The notes under the pieces: generated by a model
Databases searched by the model: none
What the model saw: the letters and a program-made list of their open reading frames with translations, nothing else
Told to the model about the DNA's origin: nothing
Made by a program: the position numbers and the translations under genes
Part shown: one piece after another, positions 1-7,043 of the stretch
Numbering within the stretch: the first letter of the stretch is position 1
Layout of the letters: every line of letters begins with the position of its first letter
Assembly (NCBI GenBank): GCA_964528035.1
Contig: CAZGQY010000151.1
Coordinates: 1-10,454 of the forward strand
Source of the DNA: CAZGQY01 sp964528035
GTDB lineage: Bacteria > Pseudomonadota > Gammaproteobacteria > Methylococcales > UBA1147
Direction: 5' to 3'
DNA length: 10,454 nucleotides

Positions 1-60
1 GCTTGTCCAACAAACGGTTATATCGCGGCTGCGCGCGATATAACCTTATTCGTTAGAGCT
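1..60 (+). other. attC-like integron recombination site (candidate)
   Basis: A 12-bp perfect stem (GGTTATATCGCG at 16-27 with CGCGATATAACC at 34-45, loop 28-33) is flanked by GTCCAAC at 5-11, which fits the inverse core RYYYAAC, and by GTTAGAG at 52-58, which fits GTTRRRY except for the last base. The total length of about 60 bp and this layout resemble short integron attC sites, such as those of aadA cassettes. No integrase or attI is present and I found no second convincing attC, so a plain hairpin or transcription terminator of an upstream gene is the alternative. Confidence 0.42.
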
Positions 61-182
61 AACAATAGCTTCACCGGAAAAAGAACGCTGCGAAATTCAC
101 GAAGAAGCAAATCTTTACTTACATAATAAACGGGGGACTCATAAGAACATTTTAATTCTTCCTTTGCGACAGACTCCTTCGA

Positions 183-485
183 GTGTACGCCGTGGTAAGG
201 CGGCGCTTCTCCAGAGGGTGAAAGTCCCACCTGGCTAAATGACGCAGGCCGGAAGCAATCGGAGCAGTGATGGAGATAACGAAATAGCTGAAGTCTCCGA
301 TGTAAGGAGTCGCTTTTGGCGATCCAGCGAATGTGCAAGCCCGACGTGAGTGAACGCTGACTACGTCGGGTAGCTAGTCAGAGTTTCTTTGGGCACCCTT
401 GCTTTCGCCTACTTCTTTCCTTCTCACAGGGTGAAGGCTGGACATCCACCAGCTGACTAACTACCATAAACCAGTCACACCGCAG
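183..485 (+). ncRNA. Group II intron 5' fragment (domain I-like RNA)
   Basis: From GTGTACGCC at 183 the plus strand carries blocks typical of the 5' RNA part of bacterial group II introns: AGAGGGTGAAAGTCCC near 213, GGCCGGAAGCAATCGGAGCAG near 249, and AATGTGCAAGCCCGACGTGAG near 330 followed by its partner CTACGTCGGG. A complete intron would continue with a maturase/reverse transcriptase gene and end in a conserved domain V hairpin. Instead a hydrolase gene starts at 536 and I see no domain V, so this looks like a 5' fragment. The intron class is not determinable by eye. The first base fits only part of the GUGYG consensus, so the 5' end is approximate. Confidence 0.55.
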
Positions 486-524
486 GAACGTTAGGTAAAA
501 AATCTAAAATATTAAATAAGTTAC

Positions 525-528
525 GGAG
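525..528 (+). promoter_or_regulatory. Ribosome binding site of hydrolase 1
   Basis: GGAG lies seven bases before the ATG at 536 and fixes this start. The stretch before it (500-520) is very AT-rich, but no -35/-10 pair is convincing. Confidence 0.6.
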
Positions 529-535
529 AACGATA

Positions 536-1906
536 ATGAAAAAAGCATTTAAAAAATTTATTTTAATCTGTATTTTGCTTGTTGCTACCTGGCAGATTGC
601 GGTAGCATGGCTATTAGTACTACCCGCTAACAAATTCGACTTAAGTGAAAGACACTCAGGTACATATAAAACTGATTTAAAAATTGAGTACAATAAGGGC
701 TTTAATGAATACCTTGCCTCAGTTGAAGCTTTTATTGCAGCAGAAAATGTGAATGCAAAAAAGATAAAACCTGGAGAAAATGGAGAAACAGTACTCGAAT
801 TGATTCGGCCATTTGAATGGAAGAGTGAAGATTTTGATAGTTGCGCCAAAAAAAATAAAACTGGGGTATTACTGATTCATGGCTTAACAGATACGCCGTA
901 CTTAATGCGAGACATTGGAAAACACTTTGAAGAAAAGAATTGTTATATTGTCCGGTCTATTTTGCTTCCTGGTCATGGAACTAAACCGGGGCATCTACTT
1001 GAAGTAACGGAAGGGGATTGGACAGAAGCCACAGAATTTGGAGTGCACAGCTTTAACCAAATAGTTGATCGGTTGTATATCGCAGGTTTTTCTACTGGTG
1101 GAGGTTTGGCTCTGAACTATGTTCTTGACAAGAAGAACCAACTGCATTCTCCAAAAATAAATGGCCTTTTATTGTTTTCTCCTGCAATTGAATTAGCTGC
1201 AGGATTGAAAGCAAAACTTGCAAATTTGCATAAAATATATACGTGGGCTTATACACTAGGAAAATGGATTGATGTAGCACCGGATGAAGACTTTGCAAAA
1301 TATGAGTCATTCGCAAAGAATGCTGGAGAGCAAGTATATCAAGTAATTAAGAAACGGAAAAAGCTGGGTGAAAAACTGGAGATCCCTGTTTTTATTGTAA
1401 TAAGTGGGGATGATGCAACAATCAATTCGAAAGGGACTATTGAATATTTTAATACAGAACTGAATACGGGAGTGAAAAATGCCAGCAGGTTATTAATATA
1501 TAAGAGGAAGGTAGCTAATGATTTAGTCACCAAGGAAATATGTAGTAAACAAAATATTCTTTGTATAGAAAGTGATAAAGAAGAAGGGATATCATCCTAT
1601 GCGCATACAGCTATACCAGTATCCAGCGATAATATTCATTATGGAAAAGACGCGAAATATTATAATTGTGTTCACTATATAAAGGATAAAGAAGATAATG
1701 AAGCAGATAAAAAATATAAGTTATGCAAGAGTAGTAGTTCAGATATTGAATATGCAGAAGTGGTTGATAACGACGCTGAAGATGAGGAAATTATAACCAA
1801 TAAGGTTTATCGTAGGTTAACTTATAATCCAGATTTTTCAAATATGATGGGTTTGGTAGATGAATTTATTAAAACTACGCATAAAGCCTCCCAAATTCCG
1901 CAGTGA
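536..1906 (+). CDS. Membrane-anchored alpha/beta hydrolase (S33-like)
   Basis: This is a 456-aa serine hydrolase of the alpha/beta fold, probably facing the periplasm. Residues about 7-30 form a hydrophobic N-terminal signal or anchor segment after a lysine-rich start. The fold shows the oxyanion motif LLIHGLTDTP (113-121), then LPGHGT (144-149). The nucleophile elbow is GFSTGG with Ser186, and the likely acid is Asp292 or Asp293 in ISGDDATIN. A His at 357 (AHTAIPVSSDN) or 368 could complete the triad. The arrangement resembles the serine aminopeptidase/monoacylglycerol lipase group, but it is longer than the usual 300 or so residues. The excess is a charged C-terminal part (about 370-425) rich in Asp, Glu and Lys. 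Substrate is unknown; lipid or ester is a guess. It probably forms an operon with the lipoprotein hydrolase that follows. Confidence 0.8.
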   Translation: MKKAFKKFILICILLVATWQIAVAWLLVLPANKFDLSERHSGTYKTDLKIEYNKGFNEYLASVEAFIAAENVNAKKIKPGENGETVLELIRPFEWKSEDFDSCAKKNKTGVLLIHGLTDTPYLMRDIGKHFEEKNCYIVRSILLPGHGTKPGHLLEVTEGDWTEATEFGVHSFNQIVDRLYIAGFSTGGGLALNYVLDKKNQLHSPKINGLLLFSPAIELAAGLKAKLANLHKIYTWAYTLGKWIDVAPDEDFAKYESFAKNAGEQVYQVIKKRKKLGEKLEIPVFIVISGDDATINSKGTIEYFNTELNTGVKNASRLLIYKRKVANDLVTKEICSKQNILCIESDKEEGISSYAHTAIPVSSDNIHYGKDAKYYNCVHYIKDKEDNEADKKYKLCKSSSSDIEYAEVVDNDAEDEEIITNKVYRRLTYNPDFSNMMGLVDEFIKTTHKASQIPQ

Positions 1907-1959
1907 TGGGGTTCATTTCATCCTGAATGATCGTAAAACAACAAAATAAGGATCGTTTA

Positions 1960-3033
1960 ATGAATATAAAATCTACTATTACCATTTTTCTGATAACCTT
2001 TTCGTTGACTGGTTGTGCTTTGTTCAAAACTCAAACTTTATCAGCATTAGATGATCGAGATAAAGTTACTTCTTGTGAAAAACTTGATAAAAGTGATTTA
2101 CCTTATGATTCTAGAATAGCTATATATACAAGTGACTGTAAAGGTTATCAAGTTGACGAAATTCAGCATGTGTTGAATATGGCTTTTTCGGACGACAGGG
2201 CTGTAGTTTTATTTGTACATGGAAGAGGCGATGAACCTAAAAAAAGTTTAAAAGGAGGGTTTGTTGTAACTGGCCTTGCCGTACATAAATTGGAAAGCCA
2301 ATATAATGCAAAGGTACTAATGTTTAGTTGGGATTCAAAAAGAGGCGGATGGGGGCCGTTTGGTATAGCTGATCGCGAAAGGCCCTTAGAAAACACTCCA
2401 GATGCAGCAAAAAAATTGAATGATCTTATTGCAAGAATAAAACAATATTGTTCCGAGAAACGCTGTGATAAACCGATCACGTTGATGGCTCATAGCATGG
2501 GTAATATTGTGTTACAAAAAATCGTAGAGAATAAAAATTTGAATGCGTGGCCTAATTCCGATGGTTCAATTTTTTCGAATGTTGTTTTAAGTAGTTCTGA
2601 TGCTGACAATCTTGGACACGAGAAATGGGTAGAAAATATAGCATCAATTGAAAGAACATATGTCGTCTTTAATAAAGGTGATGGTACTTTAGAAAAATCG
2701 AAAGAATCACGACAGGAAGGAGCTGTTGCTCTTGGGCTAGATCCAGGCGATAAGTATGCAGCAAGTGCTAAGTATATTGATTTAACTGGATTAGGAATAT
2801 CAATCAGCGACCAGAATGAAGAAGAAAATGATCACCATGAAATGTTTAATAAATGTTCAATGTACAATCAAGTGAATATGTGTCGCTTCTATGATTCAGC
2901 CATAGAAGGTAAAAAACCAATTCTCGATTCTAAAAATGCCGTCAAAGATGGTCAGATTTATAAGTTGAAATCAGAAATTAATAAAAAGGACTCGTGTTTT
3001 AATAATAAATGTGATTATAAAAAACCCCAATGA
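1960..3033 (+). CDS. Lipoprotein alpha/beta hydrolase, DUF900-like
   Basis: I chose the ATG at 1960 over the one at 1927. It gives a proper lipoprotein signal (MNIKSTITIF, then the lipobox LTGC with Cys19), and AAGGA sits just upstream. The mature protein is about 339 aa. It carries an alpha/beta hydrolase fold: LFVHGRGD (84-91), a tryptophan/glycine-rich stretch (123-136) and the nucleophile elbow AHSMGN with Ser179. Asp241 in NKGDGT is a candidate acid, and His292/His293 in NDHHEMF are candidate bases. The general look matches the DUF900/lipase-like family of unknown substrate. After lipidation it should sit in the outer membrane (Ala at +2 does not signal inner-membrane retention). It has many cysteines (39, 60, 164, 169, 299, 308, 346, 351), compatible with disulfides. 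It starts 53 bp after the previous hydrolase, so co-transcription is likely. Confidence 0.78.
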   Translation: MNIKSTITIFLITFSLTGCALFKTQTLSALDDRDKVTSCEKLDKSDLPYDSRIAIYTSDCKGYQVDEIQHVLNMAFSDDRAVVLFVHGRGDEPKKSLKGGFVVTGLAVHKLESQYNAKVLMFSWDSKRGGWGPFGIADRERPLENTPDAAKKLNDLIARIKQYCSEKRCDKPITLMAHSMGNIVLQKIVENKNLNAWPNSDGSIFSNVVLSSSDADNLGHEKWVENIASIERTYVVFNKGDGTLEKSKESRQEGAVALGLDPGDKYAASAKYIDLTGLGISISDQNEEENDHHEMFNKCSMYNQVNMCRFYDSAIEGKKPILDSKNAVKDGQIYKLKSEINKKDSCFNNKCDYKKPQ

Positions 3034-3205
3034 ATTAGACAGCCAACTCCCGGGTTTACTTAGATCGACTAAAGCTCTGTTTGCTTTGCTCCCAAAGCTT
3101 TTGTTATCTATTGTAGGGTGAACTTAGTTCACTTTAGTATAGATTTCTGGTTGTTTTAATACTTGAATCACATTGTGAAACCCGTGTATAAATCGATAGT
3201 TAATA
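3034..3205. other. Intergenic region after the hydrolase pair
   Basis: No gene is seen. It holds a small inverted repeat, GTGAAC (3118-3123) with GTTCAC (3127-3132), followed by TTTAG. This could be a weak terminator for the hydrolase operon, but the stem is only six base pairs and the T-tract is short. Confidence 0.3.
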
Positions 3206-3741
3206 ATGATTAATAGCCGGAGTATTGATGGAGATAAAGTGACAATTAAAATTTGTGAAAAGCATCTTATTCCTGTTACAAATGGGCAAGCTGTTAATCG
3301 TGGTTGGCCCGTTTCTACTGGAAGCCGACCGCATGGAGTTACTTGGCATTGGCCGTAGCTTCGAAGAAGGTATTGAGCAATAAGTATTGTTAACGAACCG
3401 TTCTTGGCATGCTGGCTTTAACCAAACTTTACGATGGGATGGTAAGCTCAGAAAGATACAGAGATAAAGGTAGCCGCACCACGATCGGCATTGAGACCGT
3501 TAATATCTGTTATGCTAGGAAGAAAGTTGCTGCTGAGCAGAATTGGATCATTTGTACTACTCCAAATTGCAAACAGAAAATGCTGGTGCAGCCCTGGAGT
3601 GAAGATCAATTGGAGATGATGGCTTTTGTAGGTAAGGAGATACTGTCTGTTTGGCCACATATTTCTCCACGAAATCATCATGGCCTGGTTGAAGACGGCA
3701 TGTGGGCTACCTTCGTCTGCTGGGCGATGCATGATATTTAG
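3206..3741 (+). pseudogene. Decayed N-acetylmuramoyl-L-alanine amidase (Amidase_2/PGRP-like)
   Basis: Read across three frames, this stretch gives an Amidase_2-type zinc amidase that would cleave the MurNAc-L-alanine bond of peptidoglycan. The frame from ATG 3206 yields a segment ending in SRPHGVTWHWP (the GITWHWT-like first zinc-ligand motif) and stops at 3356. The frame of 3351 gives GRSFEEGIEQ, a stop at 3381, then NRSWHAGFNQTLRWDGK. Near 3450 the signal passes to the frame of 3409, giving SERYRDKGSRTTIGIETVN (family core SIGIE), then WPHISPRNHHG. The expected PGxK/D ending with the last zinc ligand is absent. At least two frameshifts and one extra stop make it non-functional. The longest open piece (3409-3741, 110 codons) would be mis-annotated as a hypothetical protein. 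The family match is from motif memory. Confidence 0.55.
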
Positions 3742-3776
3742 CGTAGAAAATGGTATTGTTAAATACACGATCTCTT

Positions 3777-3793
3777 AACGGAAACTTTCCGTT
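3777..3793. repeat. Short palindrome before lipoprotein gene
   Basis: AACGGAAACTTTCCGTT is a perfect inverted repeat around a single central base. It lies between the amidase remnant and the lipoprotein gene. It has no T-tract, so it is either a regulatory site or a weak terminator of the dead gene. Confidence 0.35.
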
Positions 3794-3827
3794 GATTCCC
3801 GACCTTGATGATCATTAATCTAAAAAC

Positions 3828-3840
3828 AACGAGGCTCGTT
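3828..3840 (+). promoter_or_regulatory. RBS of the lipoprotein inside a palindrome
   Basis: AACGAGGCTCGTT directly precedes the ATG at 3841. It is self-complementary except at the centre, and GAGG within it (3831-3834) is the only Shine-Dalgarno-like sequence at workable spacing. It supports 3841 as the start. Pairing in the mRNA could limit initiation, though the tiny loop makes this speculative. Confidence 0.4.
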
Positions 3841-4548
3841 ATGCGAAAATTATACTTACTTCTTCTGACAGTCTTTATAATTGGATGTTCTTCGATGCCT
3901 CCAACATCCGACCTCGTATTAATGGCGGAATCTAATCCGGATAACAGTAATGATAATAGCCAAAGCATCGATTTTACCTGCCTAAATAATCACGTCAGCC
4001 AGCACGAACAAAACGAGAATTTCAAAAACCTTTTTGATGAAGCAATACAGAGGCAAACTGGCTTTGATAAAGAAGAGCGCAGGGAGGCATTGGAACTACT
4101 TACGAGTGGTAAATTCAGATCGGACCTTAAAGACATTGTTATTTTGACGGTTTCAACAACGCCCAAAACAATTGGCGCGGTGCCAGATACGATCAAAACG
4201 CTTGATGAATTACCATCGGATTTAAGTATGTGTTTAGCCAAAAGGGAGTGTAGGAGTCCCAAGGCAGTCAAAGATATAATTAAGAGAATTTACGGTGACC
4301 CCAGCGTTAAGGTTCAAAGGCAAACTTTAGTTGCATTATTGGAAAATCGATCCTTTCGTTTAGCTCTGATTGTTTATGCGAAATCCAATGGTATTGATAT
4401 CGATAATGCCGATTTAAACTTTGTCCAAAGCCAACTACAGCAAGAGCATATTGATATGGCGGAACTGGTGGCCAAAGGAGAACAGCGGCTAAAGGAGAAA
4501 TATAAAATTGATGAAGTTGAAGCTAGGCTGGAGTGCCTGAAGCAGTAA
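3841..4548 (+). CDS. Lipoprotein of unknown function
   Basis: This is a 235-aa protein with an unmistakable lipoprotein signal: MRK, a hydrophobic run, then FIIGC with Cys16 as the lipidated residue and Ser at +2. An upstream ATG at 3805 would add 12 residues that spoil the signal, so I start at 3841. After a polar Asn/Ser/Asp linker (about 17-44), the rest looks mostly helical and charged. Four cysteines remain in the mature part (47, 131, 137, 232), possible disulfides. I recognise no domain. It stands directly after the amidase remnant on the same strand. A lipoprotein next to a peptidoglycan amidase could be a cognate inhibitor or partner, but this rests on position only. It is free-standing downstream: the repeat region begins about 50 bp after its stop. 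Confidence 0.7.
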   Translation: MRKLYLLLLTVFIIGCSSMPPTSDLVLMAESNPDNSNDNSQSIDFTCLNNHVSQHEQNENFKNLFDEAIQRQTGFDKEERREALELLTSGKFRSDLKDIVILTVSTTPKTIGAVPDTIKTLDELPSDLSMCLAKRECRSPKAVKDIIKRIYGDPSVKVQRQTLVALLENRSFRLALIVYAKSNGIDIDNADLNFVQSQLQQEHIDMAELVAKGEQRLKEKYKIDEVEARLECLKQ

Positions 4549-4587
4549 GGATAAAAACCGACTTTTGGCGCAGAGCGGTAATTCACC

Positions 4588-4613
4588 AAAAACATAAACG
4601 GGTCAAGCTTATT
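4588..4613. repeat. 26-bp border sequence, copy at left edge of unit 1
   Basis: This 26-bp stretch, containing ACATAAACGGGTCAAGC, recurs exactly at 7440-7465. Here it runs straight into the 1540-bp repeat, which begins inside it at 4601. At 7440 it stands 28 bp before the second copy begins. It marks a junction used in the rearrangement. Confidence 0.7.
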
Positions 4614-4720
4614 TCAATATATGTAATACTCAGTGTACAAAACTGACAAAGGAATTACTCGAGGATGGACTATTTTTCTGGACACGAGAAAATCACGTAG
4701 AAACAATTTAGGGTTTGCCC

Positions 4721-5629
4721 TTAACATTTTCTAGCCTCCGCTTCCACAAAAACCCGCTGAATCCTGGGGTTAGATTGTTTTAACTGGCGATCCATATCGG
4801 CAATTGTGGATTCAATTTTGTCTGCGGTGCAGTGGTTGACAAAATCTACACTTAAGTTCACAAGGATAAAGTCTGGCCCCATGTGCATGGTTAGAATTTC
4901 ATTGACATGCTCAACTTCGGAATAAGAACCGATAGTATCTCGAATTTCAGAAACTACCTGGCTATTTGCGCCTTCACCAATTAGTAAACTCTTGGTTTCG
5001 TAGGCTAGCCAAATGGCTGTGCCACCAAGAATACAGCCGATAATGATCGACGCATAGCCATCGAAGGCAGGATTACCTGTGATCTGGGCAAGGACAAGAC
5101 CGAGAAATGCGACTAATAGCCCGAGCATGGCTGCGGAGTCTTCGAACAAAACCACAAATACCGTTGGGTCTTTGCCTTTTTGTACAGCCTCCATATAGCC
5201 CCATTTCCCTTTTGCTCGAGAAAATTCATTAAATGCATAGTACCAGGCGGCGCCTTCAAAAATCATTGCCAATACCAAAACAATATAGTTAATAACTGGA
5301 TTTTCTATATGAGTCGGTGTGATCAGATGACTGATGCCTTCGTAAATGGAAATACCCGCGCCGACTGCGAAAATCAGAATAGCGACGACGAAGCTCCAGA
5401 AATAAATCTCTTTACCATAGCCAAAAGGAAATGCATCGTCTGCGGGTTTTTGCGATCGTTTTATGCCAAGCAGTAATAGCCCCTGATTTCCTGTATCAAC
5501 AACCGAATGGATCGCTTCTGAGAGCATTGCTGAACTTCCTGTAAATGCTGCTGCAGAGAATTTTATAAGAGATATTAGTGTGTTGCCGGCTAGCGCGGCA
5601 TAAATAACTTTCTTTGATGATGTGTCCAT
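4721..5629 (-). CDS. Cation diffusion facilitator metal transporter (ZnT9-like), copy 1
   Basis: This is a 302-aa inner-membrane CDF transporter, expected to export Zn2+ or a similar divalent metal by proton antiport. Six membrane segments are apparent. Metal-site residues are visible in TM2 (HSVVD, His41/Asp45) and TM5 (LFEDSAA, with Asp164 and Glu163). Other family marks are GYGKE after TM2 and DGYASIIIG in TM6. The stretch KDPTVFVVLFEDSAA resembles the SLC30A9/ZnT9 branch. Residues about 212-300 form the cytoplasmic ferredoxin-like dimer domain (EVEHVNEILTMHMGPDFILV). Length is normal and the gene looks intact. No good Shine-Dalgarno precedes the ATG. The protein is identical to that of the second copy (7614-8522), and the whole gene lies inside the direct repeat. 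Confidence 0.9.
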   Translation of the reverse strand: MDTSSKKVIYAALAGNTLISLIKFSAAAFTGSSAMLSEAIHSVVDTGNQGLLLLGIKRSQKPADDAFPFGYGKEIYFWSFVVAILIFAVGAGISIYEGISHLITPTHIENPVINYIVLVLAMIFEGAAWYYAFNEFSRAKGKWGYMEAVQKGKDPTVFVVLFEDSAAMLGLLVAFLGLVLAQITGNPAFDGYASIIIGCILGGTAIWLAYETKSLLIGEGANSQVVSEIRDTIGSYSEVEHVNEILTMHMGPDFILVNLSVDFVNHCTADKIESTIADMDRQLKQSNPRIQRVFVEAEARKC

Positions 5630-5667
5630 GATTAATGTCGTTGGTCAGGAATGAGTGATGTTATCAG

Positions 5668-5697
5668 ATATAGGGTGGTTGAGTCGGTTATTGTCAA
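5668..5697 (-). promoter_or_regulatory. Probable sigma70 promoter of CDF copy 1
   Basis: Reading the minus strand, a consensus TTGACA (5692-5697) is followed after 18 bp by CTATAT (5668-5673), about 40 bp before the ATG. Shifting the -10 by one gives TATATC at 19 bp. It lies within the repeat, so each copy has its own promoter. Confidence 0.5.
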
Positions 5698-5770
5698 TTT
5701 TGCATTGAATACAGGTCAATAACGTGAGTGACGCTTGAATTTATTGACTCAATGAATTGGAATCGAATGT

Positions 5771-6061
5771 CTAATCTGGTGAGTTTTCAGCATAGCCTCT
5801 TTCTACATCCCAAATAAATTCATTGAAGGAATTTTCAACTTCGTTTACAGCGCTGTAGAGGGAATGTTCTATTTTCTGTACCTGGTTTTCGACTGTATAG
5901 GTCGTATCGAGTACAAAGTTTTCGGTACTTTGGTAAGCGGTTTCAACGCCACTGGTTACTGTACGTGCTTTGCGTCCTATCGATTCTCCAACACTCTCGT
6001 TTGCAGCGATCTCAGTTGAAACGCAGAGAGTAAGAAGTATCATGTAACGGCGAAAAATCAT
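5771..6061 (-). CDS. Small putative periplasmic protein, copy 1
   Basis: This is a 96-aa protein with an N-terminal hydrophobic signal (MILLTLCVSTEIAANES region, residues 7-23) and a short mature part of about 70 residues. The mature part looks amphipathic-helical, with many Val, Glu, Asn and Thr in regular spacing. No domain is recognised. Either Met1 or Met7 could be the start, since neither has a clear Shine-Dalgarno; I give the longer form. It lies 141 bp upstream of the CDF gene on the same strand, with a separate promoter in between. The same pair occurs in both repeat copies. A role linked to metal export is only suggested by this linkage. It could also be a spurious ORF, but the signal-like N-terminus and the -10 box upstream argue for a gene. 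Confidence 0.55.
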   Translation of the reverse strand: MIFRRYMILLTLCVSTEIAANESVGESIGRKARTVTSGVETAYQSTENFVLDTTYTVENQVQKIEHSLYSAVNEVENSFNEFIWDVERGYAENSPD

Positions 6062-6096
6062 GGCAGCAAAACGTCTTGTTTGTAATGGGTATGGAT

Positions 6097-6102
6097 ATTA
6101 TA
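6097..6102 (-). promoter_or_regulatory. -10 box of small-protein gene, copy 1
   Basis: The minus strand has a perfect TATAAT here, about 35 bp before the start codon of the small protein. A matching -35 is poor (TTCTAA at about 16 bp). It lies inside the repeat and recurs at 8990-8995. Confidence 0.4.
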
Positions 6103-6148
6103 GACAACAAATGATTTTTAGAATTCCTTTCAATAAAGAGAGGGTCAG

Positions 6149-6482
6149 GGGTCAAGCCTATTTAAAAATATGTAGTACTCAGTCTACAATACTGGCAAAA
6201 GGCAAAGGAATTACTCGAGGATGGGCTCAAAATTTTTGGGCACGAGAAAATCATTTTAAAATAATTTAGGTTTGGTTCGTAACACCTTCTAGCCTCCGCT
6301 TCCACAAATACCCGTTTAATTTTGGGGTTAGCCTGTTTTAACTGGCGATCCATATCGGCAATCGTAGATTCGATTTTGTCTGCGGTGCAATGGTTGGCAA
6401 AATCCAAGCTTAAATTGACAAGGATAAAGTCAGGCCCCATGTGCATGGTGAGTATTTCGTTAACGTGTTCGACTTCGGGGTA
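6149..6482. repeat. Diverged partial third copy of the repeat's left end
   Basis: From GGGTCAAGC (6149-6157) to about 6482 the sequence aligns with the left end of the 1540-bp repeat (from 4600), but with many substitutions and a small insertion. It covers the non-coding left edge and the last 67 or so codons of the CDF gene, then similarity stops abruptly. It follows copy 1 by only eight bases, and another GGGTCA lies at 6142-6147. Confidence 0.85.
6279..6482 (-). pseudogene. Truncated, diverged CDF transporter C-terminus
   Basis: The minus strand encodes about 68 residues homologous to the C-terminal dimer domain of the CDF transporters on both sides, from GYPEVEHVNEILTM through MHMGPDFILVNLSLDF to VFVEAEARRC. 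Substitutions (for example Val to Leu, Val to Ala, Ser to Ala, Arg to Lys) are mostly conservative, suggesting divergence under selection before truncation. The stop is lost: TAA at the position of 4721-4723 has become TAC (6279-6281), so the frame runs on to 6162. All membrane segments are missing, so no transporter can be made. It is older than the two identical copies. Confidence 0.85.
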
Positions 6483-6609
6483 GCCACTTCAAAGCTCTTT
6501 ATCTCTCTGAGGAGAGTGTGCGCAAGAACATTTGCTCATCGGCGTTATCGAATTTTCACAAACATGGGTTTACGTTGTATCATGACTTCATATATGCTAT
6601 CAATAAAGC
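6483..6609. other. Upstream region of the toxin-antitoxin pair
   Basis: This is the junction between the truncated CDF tail and the toxin gene. A TTGTAT (6575-6580) and TATCAA pair, 17 bp apart, could be the promoter, and a short CTCTC/GAGAG stem lies near 6505. No gene is seen. The binding site for the antitoxin, if autoregulated, should be here. Confidence 0.3.
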
Positions 6610-7041
6610 ATGAACAATCGTGTACTGATAGACACTAATGTTTTCGTTTCTGCTCTTTTAAGTCAGGAAGGTTCACCAAGTCTTGTAATAAGACTTTGCC
6701 TAAACGAGACGATTAAACCTGTCATGGGAACGACTCTCTATGCTGAATATTGCGATGTTTTTAGCCGCGACAAAGTTTTTAAAAATGCAGTTCTGAGCAA
6801 AAGTGAGAGGCACGAGTTATTTGATGATTTTATAAGTATCTGTGACTGGGTTTCTGTTTATTATTTGTGGCGGCCAAACTTAAAGGATGAGAGTGACAAT
6901 CATTTACTGGAACTGGCAACTGCAAGCCATGCTCGATATATCATCACAGGTAATATCAAAGACTTTAAAAATGGAAATTTATTATTTCCAGAAATTACGC
7001 TTGTAACACCCAAAGAATTTTTAGACCAGTGGGAGAATTAA
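6610..7041 (+). CDS. PIN-domain ribonuclease toxin (COG1569/PIN_3-like)
   Basis: This 143-aa PIN-domain protein is the probable toxin of a type II toxin-antitoxin pair, acting as a Mg2+/Mn2+-dependent endoribonuclease in the cytoplasm. The acidic active-site set is visible: Asp8 in VLIDTNVFVSAL, Glu46 in LYAEYCDVF, and Asp96 in DESDNHLLELA. The late motif reads TGNIKDF, with Asn115 where many homologues have Asp and with Asp118 following. Length is normal for the family. The Shine-Dalgarno before ATG 6610 is weak. The gene precedes its antitoxin with two bases between the stop and the next ATG, so translation is likely coupled. The RNA target is unknown. Confidence 0.85.
   Translation: MNNRVLIDTNVFVSALLSQEGSPSLVIRLCLNETIKPVMGTTLYAEYCDVFSRDKVFKNAVLSKSERHELFDDFISICDWVSVYYLWRPNLKDESDNHLLELATASHARYIITGNIKDFKNGNLLFPEITLVTPKEFLDQWEN
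7031..7035 (+). promoter_or_regulatory. RBS deciding the antitoxin start
   Basis: GGGAG lies inside the last codons of the toxin, eight bases before ATG 7044. It favours 7044 over an in-frame GTG at 7029, and supports translational coupling. Confidence 0.6.
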
Positions 7042-7043
7042 AC

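Larger units (their letters stand above)
4601..6140. repeat. 1540-bp direct repeat, copy 1
   Basis: This stretch is the same as 7494-9033, with an offset of 2893. The encoded proteins are identical, and the stretches compared base by base, including the intergenic parts, show no difference. The flanks diverge at once on both sides (4600 G versus 7493 A; 6141 A versus 9034 T). The unit contains the CDF transporter, the small secreted-protein gene and both of their promoters, so it is self-contained. It carries no transposase and no obvious terminal inverted repeats. Confidence 0.92.

Noticed and set aside
18..338. 106-codon minus-strand open frame
   Set aside because: It is antisense to the group II intron-like RNA and has no ribosome binding site; such frames are common false genes over intron RNA.
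475..849. Minus-strand open frame over the start of hydrolase 1
   Set aside because: Shadow of a well-supported gene with nucleophile elbow, signal segment and RBS on the plus strand.
3409..3741. Stand-alone 110-aa hypothetical protein
   Set aside because: Homology-like motifs continue upstream in two other frames, so this is the 3' piece of the frameshifted amidase, not a gene starting at 3409.
5180..5476. 98-codon plus-strand frame, repeated at 8073-8369
   Set aside because: It appears twice only because it overlaps the duplicated CDF gene in antisense; no signal of its own.
6441..6638. 65-codon plus-strand frame before the toxin
   Set aside because: It crosses the junction of the truncated CDF tail and overlaps the toxin start in another frame; no domain or RBS.
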